A stretch of 64,000 nucleotides of DNA, taken from the NCBI RefSeq assembly GCF_026151205.1, contig NC_087073.1, positions 9,091,411 to 9,155,410 of the forward strand, read 5' to 3'. The notes under the pieces are model-generated. The model was not told where the DNA came from. It worked only from the letters and a program-made list of their open reading frames with translations, and did not search any database. The position numbers and the translations under genes are program-made. This DNA comes from Bolinopsis microptera. Taxonomy: Eukaryota > Ctenophora > Tentaculata > Lobata > Bolinopsidae. How positions within the stretch are numbered: the stretch's first letter is position 1; the number at the start of each line of letters is the position of its first letter. Below, in pieces: positions 10,551 through 23,200 of this stretch.

Positions 10551-11642
10551 CTATGATGTATCCTTGGATTCCAGAAACTCCTCAACAACCTTCATGCTGA
10601 CCTCCCATAACTTCAACTGTACATCTTCATCAATCTGCTTCTCATTAAAAGCTCGCAACTCCGAATTCACAAAATAACATCCATTCCCTTCGCCCAAATC
10701 AGCTGTAGCGCAGTAAATACTTGTCTGCGCACCTTGCTCAGGAGTTTTCCAGTATTTTCTCATACAGGAAGCAATACAGAGGTAAAGTTTACCAGATGAG
10801 CGATAGACCTCGGTATCTATAGTGCCAGGGTGTAAAGAAGCACAGGTGAGCTCAGGGTAGCGCTTAACAAGCTCACGCGCAAAAAGCACACGTGCAATAT
10901 TGCTTTTGCAATACTGCTCAATCTCAGAATTTTCTACTGGTTTGAAAAGTTCTGGGTTTTCTCCTTCCAACATCTGCAGGGTAATTCCGTAGTACTCATA
11001 TGCTTTAGAAGCCACCATCACTACTCTACCTTTCACAGGAATCAGAAGATCTTTTAGCAGATGAGTGAGGAAGAAATGTCCGAGATAGTTGATACCAGTA
11101 GTGGCTTCAATTCCTTGTTCTGTTTTATTGATGGGAGGTCTAACAACTCCAGCATTGTTTACAAGCATGTCTAATTTTGTATGAGCTGCTTTGTACTCAT
11201 TGGAAAACTGCTGTATAGCAGAAAACGAAGCCAGATCAACTATCTTGAACTCGACCTGAAAATGAAAGCCAAGTTGAACACATTTTGGAAGGGAACAGGG
11301 TTAGCAAGTGTACAAAGGTCAAAGTATCTTAATATGTAACGAATTATCATCATAGCAGTGAGTATAAACTTTTGAGTAAAATTGTGAGATTCCTAAATCA
11401 TAACAAAGTAATTTAATAAGTGACTGATCCACAAAGAAAGATAGCCAAAAAATGTTATAAAATGAACCCACTTTTTGATTACCAGTAGTTTCAGTAATCT
11501 CATCAACAGCTGCACTGCAGGTGGCCTCATTTCTCCCAATTATAGTAACATTAGCTCCCAACCTGGCAAGTTCCAGAGCTGTAGGTCTTCCTATCCCAAC
11601 ATTACCTCCGGTAACTATAATATTCTTCCCAGATAAATCCAT
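10551..11642 (-). CDS. Short-chain dehydrogenase/reductase, retinol dehydrogenase 11-14-like, two exons
   Basis: Exons 11642-11472 and 11255-10551 join in phase 0 (donor GTGGGT, acceptor TTTTCAG) to give 291 residues. The Rossmann dinucleotide motif TGGNVGIG is at 11-18, NNAG at 90-93, and INYLGHFFLTHLL at about 112-124 with the active-site Asn at 113. The catalytic Ser is in VMVAS (140) and the catalytic Tyr is Y172. The family normally has YxxSK; here it is YCKSN, so the catalytic Lys position (176) is Asn. The C-terminal half keeps HPGTIDTEVYR and the RDH-like CATA block. RDH11-14 relatives reduce or oxidise retinoids and other carbonyls with NADP(H) on membranes, but this protein lacks their N-terminal membrane anchor. 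Substrate and activity cannot be inferred safely, given the missing Lys. The start ATG at 11642 gives the family-standard MDLSGK opening. Confidence 0.9.
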
Positions 11643-12162
11643 AATCTAAAACCTGTTGTTATCTTTTCAAAGCTCAAATTATGATTCAGGGTTAAAAAGT
11701 TAGGGGTAGCAGGGAGTAAGCTTGTACTCAATCCAACATTAACATATCTCAGCCACATAAAACTTAATCCTTGACAATATTATAACATAAAATGAAAAAT
11801 GTAATCTTGCGAAATATCAATTTAATCGTTGCACTTTAAGGCAGAAATGAATCCTTGACATTATTAGCATCATTATCAGTCGGCCTTTACAATTAAATAA
11901 CTGTAATTGTAAAATTGTTACATTCTTCCGAAATCTGAATACCAGTCTGCAGAAGCACTCAGTTTGTATTAGACAATATATTTAATTATTGGCAATTGAG
12001 CACAATCATTTTGTTCATGTTTCAAGTGTTCGTTTGCGCAAATAAAGGGGTTTGCAATAAAATCATGTAAACGTTATTTTATCATAAATAAATGTACAAC
12101 TCAATACAGTGAACTTGTCGAGTTATCAATAAAATAGTTAATTTAAGGCTTTCAAGATATTG
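11643..12162. other. 5' flank of the SDR gene
   Basis: AT-rich, with no coding exon seen. The sequence just before the SDR start ATG (- strand) contains a possible splice acceptor, so an untranslated first exon may lie here. Confidence 0.4.
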
Positions 12163-12485
12163 TAGGTTTATAACCTACCAGGACGCGCGCCGAGTTGGAC
12201 TCGTCGACGGTTTATTAGCAGGATCCCGTATAACCCTAAAATGATGTCAAGACTCAAAAGACTAAAATAATTATTACCTATTTAATTCGCGTTTTTGACA
12301 CCACTTGGGAGTCCAAATTTTGGGCTCTAAAATTCCTATTCATTGGCCAATTTTTCATTTTTTCATGCTGATTTGGAGGCCATTAAAGCATTTGACCCAG
12401 TCAAAAAAGTTTCAGTTGTGTATCTTTTACGGTTTTTGCGGAAAGTTGCGTTAAAGTTGATGCCGTGGTGTCAGTAAAATGGTAC
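12163..12485 (+). repeat. Dispersed repeat, copy 1 (transposon 3' region)
   Basis: From about 12231 to 12485 the sequence matches, in reverse complement, 44690-44930. Shared blocks include AATTATTACCTATTTAATTC, CGCGTTTTTGACACCACTTG, TTTTTGCGGAAAGTTG and the GTGGTGTCAGTAAAATGGTA end. It abuts a broken transposase reading frame, so it is probably the flank of that element. The leading module at 12163-12208 (CGCGCCGAGTTGGACTCGTC) is repeated in direct orientation at 13623-13672. Confidence 0.75.
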
Positions 12486-13000
12486 GAATAAACATATATA
12501 TATCGTCTCGCTTTATATATACATATAAGATCCTTATCATGTCTGCCTTCTCATCTTCATTCTCGAAAAAGTGAGATCCGAAGACACCACGGTTACCGAG
12601 ACCTATCCAAACAGTCACCTTCACCTTGGTCTTTGGACCTTCCACACTCCACAGTTTCAAATTTCTTCACCTGTCGTTGAATAGTCTTGGGTTGATTCAC
12701 GATGTCAATCCTTCGCAGCTCGGTGAGGCACAGTGGTGCATCTCGCCGATCTACCGAAGTGGTATTATTTGATGCGCGCGCGACCCAGTAGTGCATCGCG
12801 CTACAAAGTCTTGGGATGAATTGTCCTGCCTGATTTTTCGTATTTATTCGAAAATGCACTCCTAGCAGCCGTCCAACTGCTTCCGTTGACACAAAGAAGC
12901 TTAACAATATCAACTCTCTTCTCGTTAGGGCTAAAGAAGAAAATTTCGAAAGAATGCAAAATTGTGAAAAAATGGTTTTTTGCAAAAAATGATTTTTCAA
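12451..13000 (-). pseudogene. Degenerate Tc1/mariner-like transposase fragment
   Basis: On the - strand, two overlapping frames carry transposase-like pieces. One contains KVKVTVWIGLGNRGVFG followed by SHFFENED. This resembles the VTVW...RGxxGPxFFE block of Tc1/mariner DDE transposases (family knowledge). The upstream frame (LTRRELILLSFFVSTEAVGR) resembles their N-terminal helix-turn-helix region. The join between them is replaced by an unrelated GC-rich module (12695-12808) that also forms the arms of the MITE at 13992-14302. The frame is broken and no full DDE triad can be read. It is a relic, not a gene. Confidence 0.45.
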
Positions 13001-13989
13001 GAAATAACTAAAATGTAGAACCTAACAAGCATTTCTAAACCGATTTTATTTAATTTCATGCTCCTTTAAAAAATAGAAAAATTATAATTTCAAATTTGGA
13101 CACGAGTCTCGAAACACCCTGTAGTTAGATATATATAGTATATTCCTTGGTAATAGAATAACTTTAAAGTTTTTCAAATTGTTCATGTTGCTACAATTGA
13201 TTTAAATAAAAATTTGTTGTTTTCTTGTTTGAAACAAATATTTTACGAGTATCACCAGTTAATCAAGAGATGGAGAAATTGCGATAAATAGTAATTATAA
13301 ATTGGTTAATGATTAATGCAATGTGTTTTAATTGCATGGATAATAATTTGAGTTTGATCATGGATTAAAAATATAATAAGTAACTCGTGCTTCAGTAATT
13401 TTACGATTTTTACATAATCATGATAATCACTTTTAATTTTTGAATACAAACTGCAAAACAGGTGATAAATATTCAACTTTTTAGCAAAATAAGTGGCGAA
13501 CCAAATCTTTGAATACAGTATCATTTCCTTTCACATAGCCATGTGTATACTGTATACGCGTACTGCGTGACGCGCGCTACTGCAAGCAAGAGGGCTCTGG
13601 TTAGAACAATCATCCCCTAAAAAGATTTACAACCTACATACCAAAATGCGCGCCGGGTTGGACTCGTCGACGGTCTTGGAACAAATATTTTACAATTATC
13701 GTTTTTAATATTTCCCTGATGCAGAGGCCGGGGACGATCCAGCCATCTTTTAAAAATGACGATTAAGTCATTTTCAAGTCATAACGTCATAAAATTTAAA
13801 ATAAATATCACTAAACTACATTACTGGGCCGCGCTCAGCCTGTCATTCCGCCAAATCTTTATTCCGCCAAATCTTTATTCATCTTTAATGAACATAATAG
13901 CCTGGGGTCCTCAGGTAATAAACTACAGCATTGATTCACGATGTCAATCGTTCGCAGCTCGGCAAGGCCCAGTGGTGCATTAAATTAAC
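13001..13989. other. Repeat-rich gene-free stretch
   Basis: It holds direct repeats of modules found nearby: ACAAATATTTTAC at about 13225 and 13680, GCGCGCTACTGCAAGC at about 13572 (again at about 15947), the GTTGGACTCGTCGACGGT module at about 13654, and a 16-base doublet CCGCCAAATCTTTATT at about 13849-13880. No gene was recognised. Confidence 0.6.
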
Positions 13990-13991
13990 TT

Positions 13992-14302
13992 AATTGACGA
14001 TGTCAATTCATCGCAGCTCGGCAAGGCACAGTAGCGCATTTCGCCGATCGTTGCGAGAATCATAATTGAGTGCGCGGCGCGGGACAGTTACGCATTGCGC
14101 TTCAATGAATGAACAATGTGGTTGCGAAAAGAATTATTTGAGGCGCAGCATAATCCAGTAATGCATCGAGCTACAAACTACAGCACCGAATGATAATTAT
14201 TTGTAGCGCGATGCACTACTGGGTCGCGCGCGCATCAAATAATGCTTCTCGCAACCACATTAAGCAGATCGGCGAAATGCGAAGGATTGACATCGTCAAT
14301 CA
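13992..14302. mobile_element. MITE-like element with long inverted arms
   Basis: The left end AATTGACGATGTCAATTCAT and right end (reverse complement TTGATTGACGATGTCAATCC) are inverted repeats. Inside, GCAGCTCGGCAAGG..CAGTAG on the left is mirrored by GCGATGCACTACTGGGTCGC on the right. A third copy of one arm is at 12695-12808, in inverted orientation to the right arm, and a partial fourth is at 13933-13980. No coding capacity. Target-site duplication is unclear. Confidence 0.65.
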
Positions 14303-15866
14303 AGATAATTATAAAATATTTTAACAATTTCACTGTACAATTTTACTTAAAATTGTGTGCACGCCGCGCATATTATATGTTCAATTAAATGGCGCGCCTC
14401 GCTTATTTTGTATTTTAACCGATGATCTATATTGTATATTGTATTGTGAAAATTGAGCGCTACGCGGACAACCGGTCACGTTAACACTTATTGTAAATTT
14501 CTTGTCAATGTACTGCTCGTCACATCAAAATCGTTGACTGAGGGAAATGTGATCCAAGGCTATTGTGAACTATTGCTTTCTGGACTCACTTGATGTTTCT
14601 CAAAAGAATTGTATTTTAATGGCACATTCGTTTATAATGTATCATAACATCTGAGCATTTTTGTCTTTCTCGATCATCCTGTATGTGCCTTTTCAAGTTT
14701 GGTGACATTAGTCTGCCATTACATCTTCCTTAATTATTGGGTTTGAATTGGAAGCAGCTTGATTTTATTATGTTCTGGGTTTTCTCTTATGCAAAAGGGG
14801 CATTGATGTGTAATATACTTGGGATGGAAACTCTTTTCGTGGGACCTTTTGCCAAACACAGTGGCAGAATTTGGCATTGAGCTGACTGCTGTGCCTCTTC
14901 TGGATAAATCATTAAGTAAAACAAAATTTAAAGTAAAACAAAATTTAAATTTGATTGCCATTACAATGAATAATGTTATCATAATAAATATAAGTAGACA
15001 TCCGATAATAAACTTGTTAGGTCCAGTACAACCCAAGATGTCGGCCGACTAACAAAATAAAGAAAGCTAGCATGTTCATAGTTTTTCAAACGAGCATACT
15101 TAGGCTGTATGTCAATGATCATTGATAGATCATTTACTCTGACTATTTTTGTTAAAATTGAACCTCTATATGCTGGGCCTCTCTGGGAAAACAAAGTGTG
15201 CACGGTGTAGAGAAGTTCACATGATCCCACTTCCAAGTACCATTTATTCCATTAGTGGTCTTACATGCACATAATGTGTCGTATTGCGATGGGATACAGC
15301 TAAATATGTAGTCATAGTGCAGCTCTACCAAATGCAATGTCAAATGCATCTGTCGGCTTAGTAGTTCACCTAACCATGTGCTTTCGCGCCGCTGCGGGCG
15401 CGCTTGTTTCACAAGTCAAGAAAAGCACCTATCCACGAACCCCGATGGGAAGGTTCGTGCGCGCGTGCGCAGTGCTGACAACATCGTCTATGTAGCGCAG
15501 GTAGTCTTGGCACTTCTCCCTCCAGTATGCAGTAACCACTTTTCAGGTTTCTATAATGCATAGTGACAGTGTATAGGGGTTAATTAGGTATAAACTACAA
15601 TACAGCTGTACTTACACTTACATTCACAAGCATGCAAGCTCATCTGGTCCAATGAGCGGGAAACGGAGGACAAGGTCTGGTGACGTCATAGTCACGTGAC
15701 CTCATAGGCTCATAATCACGTGACCTCAGACCCAATCAATGATCAATTAGGTTTGGGCATGGTCAGCCCCCTGTCACCCGATCTTGAGGTGACGTACGAC
15801 ACCTCGTTTACGCAATCAATGTCTGAAAGGCTACACACGTCGCATATGAGGACAAAAGCGCGGGAA
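14303..15866. other. Gene-free stretch with E-box/CRE doublets
   Basis: Several overlapping open frames on the - strand (14734-15412), one with a membrane-like segment, show no family match and no consistent splice structure, so no gene is called. At 15681-15728 a TGACGTCA site is followed by two copies of CACGTGACCTCA, 24 bases apart. A short hairpin CACGAACC/GGTTCGTG lies at about 15434-15461. Confidence 0.4.
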
Positions 15867-15898
15867 ATTTTGGCACCACTGTAGAGTGGTGCCAAAAT
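15867..15898. repeat. Perfect 14-bp hairpin
   Basis: ATTTTGGCACCACT (15867-15880) and AGTGGTGCCAAAAT (15885-15898) are exact inverted repeats around a four-base GTAG loop. There is no coding context. A copy of the GCGCGCTACTGCAAGC module follows at about 15947. Confidence 0.85.
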
Positions 15899-17280
15899 CG
15901 TTGGGTGGGTTCATGGCTAGAGCCCTTTTTACCGCCGTGAGGCGGGCGCGCGCTACTGCAAGCGCAAGGGCTCTGGATAGAGCAAGCTTAGTAGCGTAGT
16001 TGGCTAAAATAAAATTCAGTTCTCAAAAACCTTACCTTTGAGCCTCAAATCATGTCCCAAAAATACATTGTTTTAGAAAGAAGAAAGTATCTTTTTAGTA
16101 ACGCTCAGCTTAACTAACATAAATGTGGGTTGCTTTTTCAGGTTTTATTGTATCCTGAACTGTTTTCGTGGCACACCTGTGCATTTTAAGTTGTTGTGCC
16201 ACTATAATATAAAAGTTTAAATTATTATTATTATTATTAACTAAATAGGAACGACCATGACAAATCACCAAACCATGGTGTTGCCTAGCAAAAAAAGAGA
16301 CAGGTAATATTGCATCATGCATGTAGGAAACCAGTAACACGGGGTCCATGCCCTCATAGGTATGAGCTGAAAAAGTTTACCCAAGTTGCATTGCATAGAG
16401 GAGTAAATTCCTCTTGCACATGTATATGTGGGATATGACCAGCAGACGCATAATTGACCAATGGGAATGTTGTTATAATTATTAAAATGGCAAATGAATA
16501 TGGTTAACAACTCAGTGTTTGTTAACGAAATGGTATCCTTACAAGAGTAGAAATCTTAATTCATAAAAAAATGTTTATAATACAATTGCTTAAATATATC
16601 ATGTATGCTACCAAGCTCTTACCAAATAACTGATTTCCTGGAATTTTAAAATCTGCAAGCTCAACAGTTTTATTGGAAAAAATGTGGCCTCATTTCACAT
16701 CTACAAAGCTCAGTTCAGCACATAAAATCAGGATAGGATACAAGGATACAAAGGATACAAGGATAGGATACAAAAGTGATAGTTATTTTATTGAATTCAC
16801 AATAGTTATAATTCTGAAATAATTTAAGGTTACACAATTCTAGTTATTAACAAATGTGTAGGGATAAAATAGAAATGTTTTATAATACTATTTTTCTATT
16901 AATAGATCGGATTTGTAGATTTCGATCTTATTTTGAGGTCCTATAGCATTATGCATTGGCCAGTATTTGAGTGGAAATCTGGGCTCTTATAGTAGGCTGT
17001 AAATTGTTCGTTCACAAAGAGAATTGAATGGATTGCTCTTGCTGTGGCAGTAAATTTTGTAGGGTCTAGTGTTTTATCGGATAGCAAACCGGCTAAGTCA
17101 GTAATATTTTTGGGATTGAAGTTAAAGGTGATTGTATTACTTGATCAAGTGCCACTCTTGTTCAGAATATAACATGGATTGATTATCAATTTTCAAAGAT
17201 AGATTTTTGTTTAACCATTTCATTTTACTTCATCAGAGTTATGATCTGCTAAATTTCTAACTTCTAATTATACCATTAGG
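15899..17280. other. Upstream region of the semaphorin gene
   Basis: It contains a (TTA)n tract near 16220-16240 and an irregular GGATACAAG minisatellite at about 16728-16772. The last few hundred bases are AT-rich and should include the promoter or a 5' UTR intron of the semaphorin. A possible acceptor (CCATTAG) lies immediately before its ATG. No distinct promoter motif can be claimed. Confidence 0.4.
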
Positions 17281-20200
17281 ATGAACCGGTTACTACTCCT
17301 TTTGATCTTTGACTTGGTATCCGGTCAGCAGTACAGCAAGCACATTACCCCAATCGACTATGAGGTGCCACATGAACGTAAGTTGTTTATTTGTTATTTT
17401 TAGATCAAGGTGCAGGAGGAGTTTTTGATATATTTTATAAGGTTAAATTGTATGCATTATGGCGGATTATGGTTGGGACTAGATAAAGTTCGATTAGTTT
17501 TGAATTAGTTTTAGGTATGCTTATGAATTCATAGTTGTCTATGATACTTACAACTCAGGTCTGGTGTGTCATAATTTGTTTTACTGACACATTGAGCTGC
17601 TAGACTATTGGAAGCATCTCGTGGTTTCTAAATCTTGACCCTTCTCCGATTGAAAATGATATCCCGGAAAGTCTAAATTGAAATCATTTCCGCCAATTGA
17701 AAATGACATTCAAGAAAATTGTCACCGATTAAAAATTATTAAGCTGGCAATAAGTTGCTCGTAATGTTTTGCTTTTCAGGAGAGCAATTTCAATAGGATA
17801 AGTAGCGACATATTTTCACCGAAATTTTGACTATTGTAAGAAGTCATGATAATTGCCATCCGTCTAAGAATTCAAACATTTATTGTTATGAGCCTTTCAT
17901 AAATATACAAATTCATGATCATTAATGCTCTTGATTCAATGCCAATAAGTTTTCATATTCCAAAGTGTTGCCATGGCATCTTGAATAAATTCTTCATTCG
18001 TGAATTCCAAACCTTTGCCAGCAGACATCTGCAATATGACCTAAATTCCTGAGGTACTGTGCCAAATTGTCCCAATTAATTAAGCTGTGCAATGTAAAAA
18101 CCCGGTAAGAACGAGCAACATCACAGTGGCTTCATTTACTATAAATATTCGCCCTATCCTGTTTCTTGCCATATTTACCATTTACCCGGCCCTGGTTTCT
18201 ACAAATATAGTGCAGGTAGCTCTCGTCCAATTGCAGAAATTACATCATCTTGAGTGTACCATAAACTAGTGGTAGGAGTGTAACAATTGTGGTATGGGAG
18301 TGATTTGTGTGTGTTTTCCTCGAATACTGAGCAATGAGGGGTAGAGGAGCACCTAACGAGCCCTATTACTCGACTTTTCTCCGATGTTATTTCCTGGTTT
18401 TACTAAGTTACATGTCGGGCCAGGTTTGAAGATAAATAATTGCTTCAACCATGGCGTGGTTAGTTAGTAACCGGGTCGTGAAGAGTTAATCTCATATTAC
18501 AAGTTGATCAAATAATCATGACATAATGAAAATAATTTGATTTCTTAATCAATTATTGACGTAGCATAATATTATGCTGTAGTAGAATATTTGATTTATT
18601 TTATCTTCTGAAGTATTTGTCAGCATCATAAAGCCATATAAAATTACCTAATTACTATTCTACACCATATGAACTATGAAGCACGAGATCATTACTTTCC
18701 CAAAATTACAACCTTTTAAACTTCCTATAAATCAGAGCTATGATGACGTCTAGAAGTTGGCTGCTATGCCGATAAGCTTCAATTGAGTCTTGAATGCCTT
18801 CATTGTGGTTCAATTATCAAATATTCATTGTCTATTGTGGTAAAACAATAAGGCACGAATATCAAGTTATTTGTCAGATAACTAAGCAATTCTCATGCTT
18901 GATATATTTAAACCACGGAGTTAAATGTAATTAGACAAATAGCTTGGGATTCGTAGTCTACTAGTCTCAGTGACAGCTTCAGACCCTTACAGATCGGTTA
19001 AAAGCTAAACCGTATAATTTAAATATTAACAATGTACATCTTGTCGGCAGATCATAGCTTGATTGATATATATCCCGATTGCTCTGAAGGTAGATCGAGG
19101 TGGAGCCGTGATTCAAGTCACACCTAGAATAGATCATTTTAAACAGTTTGCATGTATGCCTAATTTGCAGAAAATGTTTTATTGATTATATACTCCAGAC
19201 TTCGATATGTAATTACTACTATCGAGAACTGGATATATTTCAAGGAACGATAATGAATAGAATTATGGGATGTAAATTTAGGGAGTTAGCTGGTCTGATT
19301 ATATACTGACAAAAGATGAATTATTAATTAGAACATTAATTTATCATAAACGTTTTCTGTTCTAACTTTTCAAATGGAAGGAAATTGTTAATTTCTGGTG
19401 TAATGCTATTAAATTTTTAAATTTGTCTGTCCGCTTTAACAATTAATCCTGGCCGCCGTCATCAACTCTCATGACAAATACAATTAATGTGACTATGAGA
19501 AAGTTTAGGACAGAAGAGTTTTGCTCGAATGTTTAGTCGTAATTATGAATGATTATTATCCGTACTCCACGAAGCGGCAAGTTCTTATAATATGTTACAT
19601 ATGTAAATATATTATCTTTATAGGTTTATACACCCAATCGATAATGAAATATAATATACAGGAAGTTTTAGGGCACACCGTATAACTGCGTAATTTATGA
19701 TAGCAATGATCTAGAATTTCAGGGATAACGATTAATGCGAAATGATGTCATAAATCGGAAAAAATGAATAGATATCTGGATTCTGGCATGCTTGGACAAA
19801 TTCAATGGCTTTTTGTGACGTCCCAAAGTCGGGATATGATTGATTAGCTAATCGCCAAATCGTTGTATCAATGATGATGAGCAATTCAGAATTAGACAAC
19901 GTTTTAAAAATTCCCGGAGTCTGGAAAATAATTTTTGTTCAATGTATCAAGTTCCCCAAATCAATATAAGGGCGGGTAGCTACATACATTTAATTTCATT
20001 GCCATATAATGGTGTACGTGTGTAATCTGTAGTGAAGCCCCCCATACGTCCTACTCGTACATTAAAAGAGAGGAAAACCAAACTGACACACGTGCTCCCT
20101 AAATTATCAATTTCCTGTAATCCAATATAACCGATTATCTACTGAATCACACTGATAATGTACCAATACCGCAAATCTGGTGAATATCTTGACCACCCGG

Positions 20201-23200
20201 CTATCTTTCCCGGCCAGTACTCAGTTCAAGATAAAAAGTGTCACTCCCTGTTACAACACATGGTCCGTGCCCGTGGTAAGTCTTAGTTTCTCACGAACTT
20301 TCTCCCAAGCTACAGGATGTGAAATCTTGAATCTTCTCCGGGGATCTGTCAAAGGAGTGCCGTATCTGCTTTTCGTATCTTGGTTCTTTTGAACTGAAGA
20401 TTGCCACGACAAACTTCCAGGAACTGCATGTCCATATTTGGATATCAAAGATGTATGGACAACTTTATCTTGAGTTCTGAAGTTAAAACTGAAAGTCTAG
20501 TAGATTCCAGATCTGTGTGGTTCGGTACATGGACTCAGGACTGGTACTTGATAAATCACGTGACATGATGATGTCTGACAGTGTTGTATTGCTCTTTTTG
20601 TAAGGACGTGACGTTTACATTGTACAACTACAAGGTACGACGGATTCTACCGAAAGGAGTGCATCTCTTATCATTCGTTTCCTCAGAGAAACGTTTCTTC
20701 TGGAATCATCCTAATGAAGTCATAAGTGTACTCACAAGAGCTAGGTAAAGTGTTGGCGATTCGGCGCCAAATATCTTAGGACTTAGTCTACTGGTTTTAA
20801 TCAGCCCATTCAATTATATTCATATGGGAATGTAAAAATCGATAATTTTTTTATGAAGGAGCAAATTTTGAAAGGTGAATTGCTATCAGTTCATAAACGT
20901 TACAAATTTCATTCTTGCCTCTCATTTGATTCTAACTCATAATTTGGTTGATTTTTGGCAGTTTTCCAAAAATTCGTAAATTCGTCCTAATGGGGTTCTC
21001 AAATCGCGTGCCCTGAAAATCGAGTCTAAAAATCTATCTTCTTCTACATTTTTTGAGCAATCACCCTGAAACTTTCATGTCAGGATATGTTTTAGGGATC
21101 ATTTAGAAGATATGAGCCGGACAGAATTTTGAGAGAGGCCTTTAAAAAAATTTTATTCGATTTTGAAAATCGTGGACCTCGAAAAACCATCAAAAAACGA
21201 GGTCCAAGATTTTAAAAATCGAATAAAAAATGTTTAAAGGCCTATCTCAAAATGTTGTCGGGCTCATCTCTTCTAAATGATCCCTAGAACATATCCTGAA
21301 AGTTTCAGGGTGATTTCTCAAAAAATGTATGAGAAGATAGATTTTTAGACTCGATTTTCAGGGCACGCGATCAAAAATCGCTCGCGCAATACAATTACCA
21401 CACACGCGCTGACCTTTGACCGGCATTAATTTCGGCTAGGAACGATATTTTTCCACGGGATCAAAAGCATCTGATAGATATTGCTCCCCTCTATCAGAAA
21501 CAACTAAAAAGTCGATTTTGAGAACATTTCCACGAAGACCCCCCCGCCCCCTTAATACAGTCAAGTCGGCTATAGACAATTGTCTTACACGTTATCAACA
21601 TGTCCTATCAACAATAAAGGACAATGGGTTGAGCAAATTAATACTTATTAAGTATTTTTATTGCATTATTATAATATTTAAATATTTTCATTACCTAAAT
21701 ATGCAAAAATTAAGTGGAAATTTCATTTGTCAAAAAAATTAGAGCCATTTACTTTCTACACACTATTTTCAACTCACCCTGTAATTGGGAAGCCTGGGTT
21801 ATTAGGGTCGTTTATAAAAACCTAGTAGAGACGAGAGATCAAAACCACAGTTCTTCTCGTGTAGATTCTGTAGAAATTTGTATGTTGGTAACCTCGGCAA
21901 TCGGCATTTCTAACCGAATCATACCTCCTTATTCAGGAGCTGAAATTAATTTAAACCAGGACTCAAGGTTGCATGTCGAGGTTGACCGAGCCCGGGATTA
22001 ATGGGATTATATCGGGCAATAAGGCGGGGAGGGAGCATTGAGACAAACCTTACTTTGACAATACTCTATTATCACTACACCGCCTACTAGCTGCTTCAAT
22101 CTTGTAGTTACTGATCAGATCAGACTGATGTCATGATACATAATACTCTCAGTACAAGAAGGTTTATTACATCACTTTGTACTAGTTCTATAGAATGTGA
22201 ACAAAGTAGCTGAGGATCTGTTCAGGAGCACTGAGCAGGTGCTCAAAGACAATATTGTAGGGGGCTGCCTTCTTCACTCCTTCTTGTGGAGTGTCTGTGT
22301 GTGTGTGTGTGTGTGTATGTGTGTGTTTGTGTCTGTGTGTGTGCTAAAAGTGCGCATGATGTTAACATATCTGGCTGATTTTCAGAAGTCAGCATGCTAT
22401 TATAAACATGTATGCAATCTGTGTTTTAAATCATCCGGTAATCCAACCCCGTAGTTCTTTAATCTTCATGAAATACGCTTCCACATGCTTTGCATAATGT
22501 TTTAGTATGCATGAATATTGAAATATATAAAACAAGTTTCCCAATATCCACCGCTTTAAGTTTTAACCGCAGATAGGTAACGATTCCTTTGTGATGTGGT
22601 AAAACTGATAAAAACACATGGAGATCTAGAAGATTCTCTCCAGACGTGTAGGAAGCCTGATGAGGCTCACTAATTTTTAAACTTATTATCAAGTAATAAT
22701 TAATAAGTTGAGTTTTAACGCATGGTTTTATATAGTTATTACATTCAGATGACATTATTGGGGTGACCTAATCCAATCACACCTGGTGGCGAGCCCCATC
22801 TTCTTCCTCATTGGTTGATTCAAATCTCCTTGTTCCCTGATTGGTTAGCCCCCTGTCAAGCTCCACACCACGTGTAATGATGTATTAGATTGTGTACTAT
22901 ATCAGGATCACTGAAAGATGTGCTGTAAACTACCCGCCACCTTGCCCTCTTTCACCGTAACAACTGCCCCAGCCTTATACACAACCTGAACAACGTGCAC
23001 ACTTTAACAACAGGAGTAGCAGACGGAAAATCTGCTGCTTGGGGAATAATATTCCACTCCAGATTACATTGCTTGTCTTGAAAATGCTAACAATCCACGG
23101 ATTCTGTACTTCGATAATGCATGCCAGATGCACGAGATAAAATGTAACATAATTAATAAATTTGCTGGAAAATTTTCTCACTGTTCGACAAGTTTCTCAG

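Noticed and set aside
14734-15412. Overlapping - strand open frames, one with a membrane-like segment
   Set aside because: No family match, no consistent splice sites, mutually exclusive frames in repeat-rich DNA.
22197-22454. Open frame over the GT microsatellite
   Set aside because: The Val/Cys run is a by-product of the dinucleotide repeat.
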